DNA of 64,000 bases from Pseudomonas frederiksbergensis (GCF_900105495.1 NZ_FNTF01000002.1:905501-969500), one strand, 5' to 3'; positions 25,706-34,995 are shown, counted from the first letter of the stretch. The notes: generated by a model from the sequence alone, not told the origin. Made by a program: numbers and translations.

Positions 25706-28700
25706 ATGTCTTCTACCGAAACGAATGCAGTCGAAGCCGATCCGGCATCCAGCAATCCAAATGATCTGCTCACCCAACTGGTTACTGGCCCCTCTATCAG
25801 GGAGGTGGCCACTCGTATTCTTCGAGACGACCTGAAAAAGCTGTATCCACAATTGGACATTAACCCCGCTATGGCGATGGTCGTCACACCGACCTGGAAA
25901 ATCATCGCCGGGACTGTCCACCCCGGATCATTGAGATTCGAGTCATTGACGGACACGCTGCTGCGGCACTCCGGCTCAGGCGGATCAGTGACCTATCTCG
26001 ACGGTGAACATTTCCTGAGCCTGAATCCCGGAGCGACCACGCCTATCCACCTTCCGGTCCAGATCGATGCGATAGGACGCCTGATCAATAAACTGTCCCC
26101 TATCCTGTTGGTGGCTTACCAGGAACAACAGCTCGAATACTGGGACCAGCCCGCCCAAGGCACGACCCTGCGTTGGCAGACGTTGTCGCAGTCATTGCGC
26201 CAGGTCTGGAATGTTGAAAAGGTTGAGGGCTGGGATACGCACCAGCTGGCCATTGCGCGCAACGTCTTCAACTATCCCGATGCAAAGTTGCGTACCCCCC
26301 ATGACACCTACAAGATTCGGGTCTGCCTGATCGACCTCGACCGGCTCGATGGCGCAGTGTCCAGCCACCTCAATCGTACGGATCTGACCGTCGTGATCGG
26401 TACCGTCGAGACACGCACAATCGTTCTGACCCACTCCATCGCTACAGGCTTTGGGACATATGAGTCGCTGGAAAAACTCGGCGAGGATTTGCCGAAGTAT
26501 GTTGAAGAACTGCCTCCCGAGGCCACGCTCCAATGGCGCCTGTTCGAACCCGCCGGGAATTTTTTCGATCATCAGGCCGTCGCACTGATTGCTCTGCAGA
26601 CGGATGCCATTGCCAGCCTGGAGTTTGCAAAACGGACCAGCAGGCCGGCGATTCCCGCCCTCACCCATCCCGCAACAGAGGTGAGCGGCAGGACTCAAAC
26701 CACCCAGGTTTCGCACTTCGAAAAGGTGCAGCGGCTGATCCCCGAATGGCTGAACGACGCTTCGCCATTCGATCTGGGTTGCTACAGCCGACACCTGTTT
26801 GATCTGGCGCTGCTGCAACTGCGTAACAACGGAAAATCCTTCGACGACGATATTGCTCCGATCAAGAAATTCGCGCTGGATGCACTTCGAGCCCACATGC
26901 TCAAAAGCCACAGTGATGTTGCCAGCATGAAGCTTGAGAACGTCGAGATCGTTATTGAGAGTCAAGTGGTATGGGGGACATTCACGGCTCCCGGCATGAG
27001 CGAGACCAAACGCCTGGGCCTTGCCGAACTGGCACTCGACAACCTCATCGCCCTTCCGCTGGGCAACCAGTCGGTGCAGTACAAAGACGGCACAGCGGTG
27101 CCCACGTGGATGACGCCCGACTATGTCAAGAAGGCCATCAGCGCTGTCGATATCGGTGCGACCTACCCCGCGTGGGTCAAGAGCAAGCTACTGGATGACC
27201 CGCTGGAATCGCTGCGCCGTCAACGCCTCTACGCCAGTAACTTGCGTATTCAGCTGGCGCTGCAAGCATTGCAAAGCAAAATCCTCGGCGAACATGGCAT
27301 CGACGAAAAGGGCTATCGCTACGTCGTGGCGGCAATGAATGTGCTGAACGCCGACCGGTGGGTCGATGGGCATGAGATCGTCATCCGTCCGCTGGCGTTC
27401 ATTCCCAGCCAGCGGAATAACAAAACCCCTGATGAAGTCACCAACATGTTTGTGATCGGGCCACGGGACATGGCCAAGGGGCCCTGCATTCTCTATCGCC
27501 CACTGCTTGAGCAACCGCTGACGCAGTACCCCACGGCCGCCAACCTGCTGTATGCGATCAAACACTCCAAGGAGCTGCGGGCATCAACCCTGGCATGGTT
27601 GCCGGACAACGTTCGGTTCAACTATTCGCAGTATGTCTTCCCGGGGGAATTGCCTTCGGTCTGGACGTTGTCACAACTGCTGGTCGACTCAAGCATTGCC
27701 CGGCAGATGAGCGGGCCGGTGTCGTTCGGGCAGAAAGTGATCGAGCATGACCGCCTGATGAAACTGTTCAAGGCCAACGCCAACGCGCTGATCATGAAGG
27801 GCGAGCGGGATTCGGTGTCCAATGCCGAAAGCCGCTGGGCCAGTTTCAAACAACACGCCTGGATGATATTCAGCGCCGTGTTGCCGTTTCTCGGTCGAAC
27901 CGCCGGAACGGCTGCGTGGATCTGGCAGATTCTGGACGATCTGCAAGAAGGCATCGACGCCCGGGAAAACCAGGATACGACGGCACAATGGTCCGCCCTG
28001 ACCGACTTGTTCCTGACCCTGGGCATGGTGCTGGCTCACCACGCGATTGCCCGCCGCCAACCCGCGCGGGACCGCGTATCGCAGACCGAAAAACCCGTTA
28101 TTGCCGGCACGCAGAAAAGTCCTCCGGCCCAGACCCCGGCCAGCATACAACTGCCTGATATTGCGGACGATTATCTGCCGGTTGAACACCAGACCTCGCT
28201 TCACCCCACGACCGTGCTCAATAGCAACAGCGCAGGGCTGGGGCCAACCCTGGACCGATACAAAATCCCTAAACCGCAAGGACTCGGAGCGGCCAGTACC
28301 GAAGGCTTGTACAAACACCTCTATGAACATCAGTCCAAATACTATGCCCCGGTGGGCGAACGATGGTTCGAAGTCTTCGTGAACGACGATGAAGTTGTCC
28401 AGATCATTGATACCCGCAAGCAACCTTCCATCAACGGCCCCTTGTTGATCAGCAATTCCAAAGGCGAATGGGTCATCGATATCAGGCTGCGCCTGCGGGG
28501 CGGCGGCAAGAAAAGCAGGCTCAAGGCATTACAAAAAGCCAACGCAAGCAAAACCGCCGAGATCAAGACTCATCTGGCCGTCTTCGATGCGCAAATGGCG
28601 GACAAACGAAAAAGTATTAACGATGCCTACATAACCATGAAAGACGCCCCCCCAGAGGCAATCGCTGCCGCTCGACAAACATTTCTCGAAAAACTTGAGG

Positions 28701-30331
28701 AGCGCACCGTCGAATATGAAACCACGATCGAGAAATTAAAATCGCTCAATCTGGTCGAGGATGTGCCCAACTATCGTGTTGCGATGATCGAAATGCTGGG
28801 AACTCAACTGTTTTTCAACCAAACCTGGATCGACGAGAAATACCCGGCATTCGTCGATGCCCTGAAGCTGACCATGGAACATCTCGATGCCGAAGAAAAA
28901 AGCGGCCCCCCTCCTCCCGCCGGGACGTTTGAAACCATGTCAGACCTGACCCAAGGGATTATTCAGAAGGTCGAGTTCGCTCAGTTGCGCTTCCAGGAGT
29001 TGAGACGACTGGGCAAAAACGCTGAGCAGTTGCTCCTCGATTACCAAAAATCACTGCCTAAATTCAACCTCCCGGACCTCAAGTCCCTGCAGGTCACGCT
29101 GGCCCGCGAGCTGTGCCTCAAATCTGGCGAAACGCCCGAACGGTCCGCAGCCAAAGCTTCCATCGAGCAGATTGTCGAAGATGCCGATCTGACGGTGAAT
29201 AGTGCAATGGAGTTGATGGGTGATGAGCAGCTGCTGAACATGGGTGACCGGATCGAGGCCTTGAACAATCTGGTCGATCAGTTCGCCGCCATCGAACAGC
29301 GCCTCAAGAGCTTCACAGCGACCTACCAGGAGCAGATCGTGCAAAAGCAATTTGAGCGACTGCAGGGCCGTATCGAGGAGTTCCATCAGCAGACCGTAGG
29401 GCATCTGGCGGACTTGCTGCGCGAGCAGCGACTCCTGGAGCCTGCACCCGGCCCCTCACGCACCTCATCGGCGTCAAACAAGAGAGTCATCACGACGCGC
29501 TTCAAAGGCACCGTGATCGGCCAGACCCGTAAAACCGCGCCCGGAAAAATGGTCCTCGTGGACGTCACCGCCCCGGTGACCGGCAAGGTGATTGCCACTT
29601 TCCACGAAAAGAGCCCTGGGGTCTGGGTCGAACGGTTGACGAAGAAACCGCAGGCTCCCAAAGCGCGCCTGCCTGACCCGGGGGCACGCATAACGGCAGG
29701 ACAATCGCTGCTGGATTCTCTGCCCGCCTTTATGCAACGGGCCGAAGCTGACTCAAAACAGTCCTGGCAGCTTCCGGTGGAAATAGAGGAAGTGTTCCAC
29801 CAGCAGGCCTCTCGCCTTGAAGACGCCGCCAAAGCGATCAACGCAGCACTCATCCAAAGCAATGCCACGCAGGATCATACGAACGAGGCACAACCGGTAT
29901 TGACGCAACTGGCCACACAAACCACCCGACTCTATGCCGAAGGCCATCGCCTGCGGCTTGAGATGACCAAACGACAACCGCCTACCGCCGCCCGCGTCGA
30001 ATGGTTACACAGCAAAGGCGAAGTCGACATCGTGCACGTGGGAGACCGACGTCGACTCAAAGGGCAGCGCCGGGACTATCTGCAGGAATACGAAGTGCGG
30101 GAGGCCACCACCGCCCGCGTGCTTTGGTACGCCCACTTTCACTACGCCCAGCTCAAGGACGAGGTCCAGGCCTATACCGCCGCTCATTTGAAAACCCGCG
30201 AGCAACGGCTGCTGGGCAGTGTCGATATAGGGGCAAGCACCAGCAACCAGGAAGCGATCGAGATCTATCGCAGCAGAATCAGCCCTCAGCTGGCCCGCTC
30301 GCTGTTCCTTCCCAAGGTGAGCACTTCCTGA
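25706..30331 (+). CDS. Very large dermonecrotic-toxin-like protein (DUF6543 type)
   Basis: 1541 residues. I prefer the ATG at 25706, which has AAGGA six bases upstream, over one two codons earlier. No signal peptide. About residues 560-680 hold the segment I recognise from pseudomonad DUF6543/dermonecrotic-toxin-type proteins (NMFVIGPRDMAKGPCILYRP, then LAWLPDNVRF). Hydrophobic stretches at about 719-742 and 764-781 could insert in membranes. Residues about 930-1245 are charged and helical, probably coiled coil. The C-terminus has a conserved-looking YEVREATTARVLWYAHFHY stretch. Target and enzymatic activity are not identifiable; no secretion or immunity gene adjoins it. Family assignment is from memory of the motifs. 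Confidence 0.7.
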   Translation: MSSTETNAVEADPASSNPNDLLTQLVTGPSIREVATRILRDDLKKLYPQLDINPAMAMVVTPTWKIIAGTVHPGSLRFESLTDTLLRHSGSGGSVTYLDGEHFLSLNPGATTPIHLPVQIDAIGRLINKLSPILLVAYQEQQLEYWDQPAQGTTLRWQTLSQSLRQVWNVEKVEGWDTHQLAIARNVFNYPDAKLRTPHDTYKIRVCLIDLDRLDGAVSSHLNRTDLTVVIGTVETRTIVLTHSIATGFGTYESLEKLGEDLPKYVEELPPEATLQWRLFEPAGNFFDHQAVALIALQTDAIASLEFAKRTSRPAIPALTHPATEVSGRTQTTQVSHFEKVQRLIPEWLNDASPFDLGCYSRHLFDLALLQLRNNGKSFDDDIAPIKKFALDALRAHMLKSHSDVASMKLENVEIVIESQVVWGTFTAPGMSETKRLGLAELALDNLIALPLGNQSVQYKDGTAVPTWMTPDYVKKAISAVDIGATYPAWVKSKLLDDPLESLRRQRLYASNLRIQLALQALQSKILGEHGIDEKGYRYVVAAMNVLNADRWVDGHEIVIRPLAFIPSQRNNKTPDEVTNMFVIGPRDMAKGPCILYRPLLEQPLTQYPTAANLLYAIKHSKELRASTLAWLPDNVRFNYSQYVFPGELPSVWTLSQLLVDSSIARQMSGPVSFGQKVIEHDRLMKLFKANANALIMKGERDSVSNAESRWASFKQHAWMIFSAVLPFLGRTAGTAAWIWQILDDLQEGIDARENQDTTAQWSALTDLFLTLGMVLAHHAIARRQPARDRVSQTEKPVIAGTQKSPPAQTPASIQLPDIADDYLPVEHQTSLHPTTVLNSNSAGLGPTLDRYKIPKPQGLGAASTEGLYKHLYEHQSKYYAPVGERWFEVFVNDDEVVQIIDTRKQPSINGPLLISNSKGEWVIDIRLRLRGGGKKSRLKALQKANASKTAEIKTHLAVFDAQMADKRKSINDAYITMKDAPPEAIAAARQTFLEKLEERTVEYETTIEKLKSLNLVEDVPNYRVAMIEMLGTQLFFNQTWIDEKYPAFVDALKLTMEHLDAEEKSGPPPPAGTFETMSDLTQGIIQKVEFAQLRFQELRRLGKNAEQLLLDYQKSLPKFNLPDLKSLQVTLARELCLKSGETPERSAAKASIEQIVEDADLTVNSAMELMGDEQLLNMGDRIEALNNLVDQFAAIEQRLKSFTATYQEQIVQKQFERLQGRIEEFHQQTVGHLADLLREQRLLEPAPGPSRTSSASNKRVITTRFKGTVIGQTRKTAPGKMVLVDVTAPVTGKVIATFHEKSPGVWVERLTKKPQAPKARLPDPGARITAGQSLLDSLPAFMQRAEADSKQSWQLPVEIEEVFHQQASRLEDAAKAINAALIQSNATQDHTNEAQPVLTQLATQTTRLYAEGHRLRLEMTKRQPPTAARVEWLHSKGEVDIVHVGDRRRLKGQRRDYLQEYEVREATTARVLWYAHFHYAQLKDEVQAYTAAHLKTREQRLLGSVDIGASTSNQEAIEIYRSRISPQLARSLFLPKVSTS

Positions 30332-30360
30332 CGCACCATCCACAGACCAGCTCTCCCGTT

Positions 30361-30400
30361 CATCTCGCTGTCAGCGTCGAAGACATTGCACAGCGAGATG
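30361..30400. repeat. Perfect 11-bp inverted repeat between convergent genes
   Basis: CATCTCGCTGT and ACAGCGAGATG flank an 18-base loop in the 122-base gap between the toxin-like gene and the MocR gene. No T-run follows on either strand, so it may be a weak bidirectional terminator or an RNA-stabilising hairpin. Confidence 0.5.
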
Positions 30401-30453
30401 AAAAGACGATCCTGCAGCCGACTACGTACTGCGTCGAATCACCAGTGCGCCCT

Positions 30454-32004
30454 TTACCGGCACCAGGCACTGCGCAAACGCGCAAGCGCTGATTCGATGG
30501 CCGCCTCCGGCACCGCCGCAAAACCCAGCACCAGCCCCGCTCGCTGATCCGCCGGAGTGCTCGAATCCGGTAGCCAGTAACTGCTCAGGCCGTTGATCTC
30601 GACATCGACGCGGGCTGCGGCTTCAATCAGTTCGCGCTCGCGGGCCTGAGTGTCGACCGCCACCGTCAAGTGCAGCCCTGCCGCGACATTCGGCAGGCTG
30701 CCAACTCCGGGAATGTCCGAGGGCCAGTTGGCCAGAAGTGTATTGCGACGACTCAACGCGGCGCGGCGCATGCGGCGGATGTGCCGCTGGAAATGCCCGG
30801 CCGCCATGAATTCGGCCATGACGGCCTGGGTGCTTACCTCGGAATGGCGCACATCGACCGCGCGGCGCTGGGCGAAAGCGTCCACCAATGCCGCTGGTAG
30901 CACCAGATAGCCCAGGCGCAATGCCGGAAAAGCCACTTTGCCGAACGTGCCGACGTAGAGCACCCGCCCGTGGCGATCAAGCGCAGCCAGCGGGGCCAGT
31001 GGCGCGCCGCTGTAACGGTATTCGCCATCGTAATCATCCTCGACGATCCAGCCCCCGGTTCGCTCGGCCCAGGCCAACAACTCCAACCGCCGCGCCAGAC
31101 TCATCACCACCCCGGTCGGGTATTGATGCGACGGCGTGACATAGGCCAAACGACAATCCTTGAGCCCGTTCAATTCGGTGCAGTCGATACCCTCGCTGTC
31201 CACCGCCACCCCGTGCAATCGCGCACCGGCCACGGCGAACGCATGACCCGCCGCCCGATACCCCGGATTCTCGATCGCGACGCCATCGCCCGGCTCTACC
31301 AGCAGCTGTGCACAAAGGCTAATCCCTTGCTGTGCGCCACTGGTGATCACTATTTGCTCAGCCGTGCACTGCATCCCCCGGGAGCTGCGCAAATACGCGG
31401 CAATCAGACCGCGTAAACGGGCGTCGCCTGCCGGATCGCCGTAACACAACTGCTGCAGATCCGGTTTACGCCAGAAAGCCGCATTCAGCTTGGCCCAAAC
31501 CTCGAACGGGAACAGGTCGAACGCCGGAACACCGACCCGAAACGCTCGGGGCGGACCACTCGGCGGCAAGGCCAAATGGTTCTTTTCCACGCGCCCCAGC
31601 GCACCGCTGTGGATAACTTTGCTGGATGAAACCACAGGTAAATCCAGCCAATTTGTGGATAAGGCTGTGGGTAACCCTGTTGACAACCCTGTGGACACTT
31701 TTGTGGATAGTTTTTTCACCGGCAACACTGATTGAGGCAATTGCGCGACATACGTCCCGTCACCCACACGCCCTTCAATAAAGCCCTCGGCGTAGAGCTG
31801 ATCGTAGGCCCGGACCACGCTGTTTCGGGAAATCGACAACGCCGCCGCCAGATCGCGACTGGCCGGTAATCGCGTACCGCTGGCCAGCCGACCGTCAAGC
31901 ACTCGCACCCGCAGGGCTTGATAGAGCTGACGACTCAAACCCTGACGGCGATCGAGTTCGATACCCGCCGGGTTGAATGACAAGGACAGTGGCTCGCGGG
32001 TCAT
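30454..32004 (-). CDS. MocR/PdxR-type GntR regulator with aminotransferase-like domain
   Basis: 516 residues. The N-terminal winged HTH (about 10-80; RLPASRDLAAALSISRNSVVRAYDQLYAEGFI) is joined by a long Ser/Thr/Leu-rich linker (about 88-135) to a fold-type I aminotransferase-like domain with the PLP region (VLYVGTFGKVAFPALRLGYL, Lys of the GK pair) and DDYDGEYRYSG. Such regulators sense PLP or an amino compound. It is divergent from paiB with about 90 bases between, containing paired ATTGGTC sites. The linker is encoded by a 12-base tandem array giving STxL repeats, described separately. Confidence 0.92.
   Translation of the reverse strand: MTREPLSLSFNPAGIELDRRQGLSRQLYQALRVRVLDGRLASGTRLPASRDLAAALSISRNSVVRAYDQLYAEGFIEGRVGDGTYVAQLPQSVLPVKKLSTKVSTGLSTGLPTALSTNWLDLPVVSSSKVIHSGALGRVEKNHLALPPSGPPRAFRVGVPAFDLFPFEVWAKLNAAFWRKPDLQQLCYGDPAGDARLRGLIAAYLRSSRGMQCTAEQIVITSGAQQGISLCAQLLVEPGDGVAIENPGYRAAGHAFAVAGARLHGVAVDSEGIDCTELNGLKDCRLAYVTPSHQYPTGVVMSLARRLELLAWAERTGGWIVEDDYDGEYRYSGAPLAPLAALDRHGRVLYVGTFGKVAFPALRLGYLVLPAALVDAFAQRRAVDVRHSEVSTQAVMAEFMAAGHFQRHIRRMRRAALSRRNTLLANWPSDIPGVGSLPNVAAGLHLTVAVDTQARERELIEAAARVDVEINGLSSYWLPDSSTPADQRAGLVLGFAAVPEAAIESALARLRSAWCR
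31608..31710. repeat. 12-bp tandem array with DnaA-box-like units inside the MocR gene
   Basis: Five units start at 31654, 31666, 31678, 31690 and 31702, exactly 12 bases apart: TGTGGATAA, TGTGGGTAA, TGTTGACAA, TGTGGACAC, TGTGGATAG. A sixth, TGTGGATAA, lies at 31608. The units at 31608 and 31654 are perfect complements of the DnaA box TTATCCACA. On the coding strand the array encodes the tetrapeptide repeat STxL (STKV, STGL, STGL, PTAL, STNW) of the interdomain linker. Confidence 0.85.
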
Positions 32005-32021
32005 GGCAATGGACCTATGAA

Positions 32022-32054
32022 ATTGGTCGTTAATGGCTCTTACAACAGACCAAT
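32022..32054. promoter_or_regulatory. Inverted ATTGGTC sites between MocR gene and paiB
   Basis: ATTGGTC (32022-32028) and GACCAAT (32048-32054) form an exact inverted pair with 19 bases between, in the short divergent promoter region. A likely binding site for the MocR protein, inferred from position and symmetry. Confidence 0.5.
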
Positions 32055-32094
32055 AGCCTGCCTAGGATGCAGGCATTCGCCAAGGAAAATCTCC

Positions 32095-32718
32095 ATGTAC
32101 ACGCCCAGCAACTTTGCCATCGATGATTTGCATGAACTGCACCAGCAGATACTCGGCACCCGCCTCGCGGTGTTGGTCACCTATGGGGAACAAGGTCTGC
32201 AAGCCAGCCATTTACCGCTGCTGCTGAGTTCGGACCAAGGCCCGAATGGCACCCTTTATGGACACTTCGCCAAGGCCAATCCGCAATGGAAGGAACTGCA
32301 AAACGGCGCCGAAGCCCTGGTGATTTTTGCCGGTGCCGACGCTTACATCAGCCCTGGGTTTTACCCGAGCAAGGCCGAGCACGGCAAAGTCGTGCCGACC
32401 TGGAACTACGTTGCCGTGCATGCATACGGCACGGCCGAAGTGTTCACCGACACCGATCGCCTGCGCACTCTGGTCAGTGCACTGACCGATCGTCATGAAG
32501 CGGGTCGCGCCAATCCATGGAAAGTCGCTGATGCCCCCGCTGACTACATTGACGGGATGCTCAAGGCCATCGTCGGTTTTGCCTTGCCGATCCAGCGCCT
32601 GGAAGGCAAACGCAAGCTCAGCCAGAACCGCAACGCCGCAGACATCACCGGAGTGCGCGAGGGGCTTGCCGCCAGCCCTGATGTGCACGACCAGGCCCTC
32701 GCCCACTTGATGCGTTAA
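32095..32718 (+). CDS. FMN-binding negative transcriptional regulator, PaiB family
   Basis: 207 residues. PaiB-type features are present: MYTPSNFAIDD at the start, LASHLPLLL-like SHLPLLLSSDQG, GHFAKANPQWK and ISPGFYPSKAEHGKVVPTWNYVAVHAYG, a split-barrel flavin-binding fold. The Bacillus PaiB is a regulator of degradative enzymes; in proteobacteria the role is unproven. The ATG at 32095 has CAAGG upstream and a short leader from the MocR-divergent region. Nine bases separate it from the next acetyltransferase gene, recalling Bacillus paiA-paiB, where PaiA is a polyamine acetyltransferase. Confidence 0.9.
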   Translation: MYTPSNFAIDDLHELHQQILGTRLAVLVTYGEQGLQASHLPLLLSSDQGPNGTLYGHFAKANPQWKELQNGAEALVIFAGADAYISPGFYPSKAEHGKVVPTWNYVAVHAYGTAEVFTDTDRLRTLVSALTDRHEAGRANPWKVADAPADYIDGMLKAIVGFALPIQRLEGKRKLSQNRNAADITGVREGLAASPDVHDQALAHLMR

Positions 32719-32727
32719 GGAATGAAC

Positions 32728-33174
32728 ATGAGTCAGATCGACATCCGCCAGGTCACCGCCGACGAGCACGCCGCCTGGTTGCCCTTGTGGCAAGCGTACC
32801 TGCGCTTCTACAACACCGAACTGCCTGAGCCCGTCACCCAAAGCACCTGGCAGCGCCTGCTCGACCCGGGCGAACCGACCCATGCCGCGCTGGCCTGGGC
32901 CGACGGCAAAGCGGTGGGCATGGTGCACTTCATCTACCATCGCTCGAACTGGAGCATCGAAAACTCCTGCTACCTGCAAGACCTGTTGGTAACGCCTGAA
33001 ACCCGCGGCACTGGCGTCGGCCGGCAGTTGATCGAATACGTTTACGCCACAGCCAAAGAGGACGGTTGCTGCAAGGTCCACTGGCTGACCCACGAAACCA
33101 ACGCCACCGCGATCCAGCTCTACGAGCGCATCGCCGAACGCCCCGGTTTCATCCAGTTTCGCAAAGCCCTGTAA
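32728..33174 (+). CDS. GNAT family N-acetyltransferase
   Basis: 148 residues, one GNAT domain. The acetyl-CoA loop is LLVTPETRGTGVGRQLIEYV (about 90-109), and a terminal AIQLYERIAERPGFIQF closes the fold. It transfers an acetyl group from acetyl-CoA to an amine; substrate unknown, with a polyamine or amino acid possible given the paiB neighbour. I start it at the ATG at 32728, which has TAAGGA six bases upstream; the ATG two codons earlier would overlap the ribosome site. It is the second gene of a paiB-GNAT-GNAT operon. Confidence 0.88.
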   Translation: MSQIDIRQVTADEHAAWLPLWQAYLRFYNTELPEPVTQSTWQRLLDPGEPTHAALAWADGKAVGMVHFIYHRSNWSIENSCYLQDLLVTPETRGTGVGRQLIEYVYATAKEDGCCKVHWLTHETNATAIQLYERIAERPGFIQFRKAL

Positions 33175-33191
33175 GGTTCAAGGAGAACAGC

Positions 33192-33863
33192 ATGTCGATT
33201 TCACTCGCCGACTGGAAAGGCGTTCCGGCGCCATCCGTCCAAACCCTCGAAGGGCGTTTCATCCGCCTGGAAAAACTCGATCCGGCGCGTCATGCCGACG
33301 GATTGTGGAAAGCCCTGCAAGGCCCCGGCTCCGACCCGAAACTCTGGGACTATTTGCCTTATGGGCCTTTCCCGGAGCGCAGCGCGTTCAACGATTGGCT
33401 GAACAATCATGCGGCCAATAGCGATCCGTATTTCTTCAGCGTGATCGACCGTGCCAGCGGCGATGTGCAAGGCATTCTCAGTTTGATGTCGATTGTTCCT
33501 TCACAAGGCCGGATCGAGATCGGCCATGTCACTTTCGGTGCGCCGATGCAGCGCTCGCCGAAAAGCACCGAGGCGGTTTACTTGCTCGCCAAGGAATCCT
33601 TTGCGCTGGGTTATCGGCGGCTGGAGTGGAAGTGCAACAACGGCAACGCCCGCTCCAAATACGCGGCCGAGCGGCTGGGGTTCAGTTTTGAAGGGGTGTT
33701 TCGCCAGCACATGGTGGTCAAGGGGCAAAATCGGGACACGGCTTGGTATTCGATTCTCGACTCGGAATGGCCGGCAATCGGGGCGGGGTTTGAGCGCTGG
33801 CTGTCCGATGAGAACCAGACGGATTCGGGGCAGGTGAAAACCCTGGCCGAGTGTCGCGGGTAA
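33192..33863 (+). CDS. GNAT family acetyltransferase, RimJ/RimL-like
   Basis: 223 residues. The RimJ/L type is seen in ETLEG-like TLEGRFIRLEKL, IEIGHVTFGAPMQRSPKSTEA and WKCNNGNARSKYAAERLGF, which together bind acetyl-CoA. The ATG at 33192 follows AAGGAGAACAGC. It lies 17 bases after the preceding GNAT gene and closes the operon; a REP pair follows. Members modify amino groups of proteins or small molecules; the target is not identifiable here. Confidence 0.88.
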   Translation: MSISLADWKGVPAPSVQTLEGRFIRLEKLDPARHADGLWKALQGPGSDPKLWDYLPYGPFPERSAFNDWLNNHAANSDPYFFSVIDRASGDVQGILSLMSIVPSQGRIEIGHVTFGAPMQRSPKSTEAVYLLAKESFALGYRRLEWKCNNGNARSKYAAERLGFSFEGVFRQHMVVKGQNRDTAWYSILDSEWPAIGAGFERWLSDENQTDSGQVKTLAECRG

Positions 33864-33887
33864 ATCAGCGGCGCCTGGACGGACGCC

Positions 33888-33978
33888 TTCGCGGGCAGGC
33901 TCGCTCCCACAGGGTTTTGGGTTGACCACAAAATTGTGATCAGCCCCAATCCAATGTGGGAGCGGGCTTGCTCGCGAA
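33888..33978. repeat. Paired REP palindrome
   Basis: Arms TCGCGGGCAGGCTCGCTCCC and GGGAGCGGGCTTGCTCGCGA lie at the 3' side of two convergent genes; the right arm runs up to the mmuM stop. Confidence 0.8.
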
Positions 33979-33983
33979 TGGCT

Positions 33984-34898
33984 TCACGCCAATTTCTGGG
34001 CAAGCACCGCAATATGTTCCGGCCCAATCCCGCAGCAACCGCCCAAATGACTGGCACCGCGTTCTTTCCAATCTGCCGCCCATTGCAAATAACCCGGCGG
34101 ATCGAGGTCTTCGCGCAGCGGGTCCAGACCGTCGTTGGCCGTGGCCTCTTTCGGTTGCGGCGGGAAGGCATTGGCGTAGGCGCCGATGTGAATCGTCACC
34201 CCCAGACGTTCGAAGGTTTCCCGCGCGGCATCGATCGCAGCACCGATCACTTCCGGCTGGCTGCAATTGAACAGCAACGTCTCGACACCCAGCTCAGCCG
34301 CCGCGGCTGCGGCTTCAGCCACCGGCTCACCCGAACGCAAACGCGGCACTTCGTCCGTGTCTTCATCCTTCAGGGTAAACGACAGCCAGAACGGCTTGCC
34401 GTCCGTTGGCAGACCGGCGTGGATCGCTCGCGCTTCAACGATCGAGCTCTGGGTTTCCGCCAGCCACAGATCGACATGAGGCGCCAACCCCTTCACCAGC
34501 GGCGCCAACAATTCAGTCGCCCGGGCAGCATCGAAAAGGTCCGGACGGTAGGACCCAAACAGTGGCGGCAATGAGCCGGCCACACGCACCGCTTTGCCTG
34601 AAGCTTCTACAGCGCGCCGCGCCAGCTCACCGGCCAACGCCGCGAGCGCCTGCCCTTCTGCTGCAAAACGTTCTTCGCCAATGTGAAACGGCACCACCGC
34701 GTAACTGTTGCTGGTGATCACGTTCGCACCGCTTTCGATATAAGCCGTGTGCACTGCCTCTACCGCTTGCGGCGCTTCGCTCAAGGCCAGCGCCGACCAC
34801 TCGGGCTGTCTGAACGGCGCGCCTCGACGCTGCAACTCACGACCCATACCGCCATCCAGAATTACCGTGCTTGCTGCGCCCATATGCTTTTCACTCAT
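33984..34898 (-). CDS. mmuM: Homocysteine S-methyltransferase
   Basis: 304 residues from the ATG at 34898 (MSEKHMGAAS); in-frame alternatives are a GTG at 34919 and an ATG at 34883, and none has a strong ribosome site. The S-methyltransferase barrel starts with ILDGGMGREL, and the zinc ligands are the Cys of LLFNCSQPEV and the paired Cys of LGGCCGIGPEHI. MmuM-type enzymes use S-methylmethionine or S-adenosylmethionine to methylate homocysteine to methionine. It is divergent from an amino acid ABC transporter, which might import S-methylmethionine or a related compound; that link is inferred. Confidence 0.9.
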   Translation of the reverse strand: MSEKHMGAASTVILDGGMGRELQRRGAPFRQPEWSALALSEAPQAVEAVHTAYIESGANVITSNSYAVVPFHIGEERFAAEGQALAALAGELARRAVEASGKAVRVAGSLPPLFGSYRPDLFDAARATELLAPLVKGLAPHVDLWLAETQSSIVEARAIHAGLPTDGKPFWLSFTLKDEDTDEVPRLRSGEPVAEAAAAAAELGVETLLFNCSQPEVIGAAIDAARETFERLGVTIHIGAYANAFPPQPKEATANDGLDPLREDLDPPGYLQWAADWKERGASHLGGCCGIGPEHIAVLAQKLA

Positions 34899-34995
34899 AA
34901 GCTTATGAAAATAACTCACTATCGGAGTCGTTCTTATAACTATTTAATACGCACCATCCGGTTAATAACAACCTCTTTTTTATCAGGGATCGACT

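Noticed and set aside
31608..31710. Chromosomal or plasmid replication origin at the DnaA-box array
   Set aside because: The repeats are in coding sequence, there is no A/T-rich unwinding region or dnaA/rep gene beside it, and the regular 12-base period is explained by a peptide repeat. Kept as a repeat finding only.
31608..31710. CRISPR array
   Set aside because: Units are 12 bases with no spacers and no cas genes; also the REP pairs elsewhere are isolated and palindromic.
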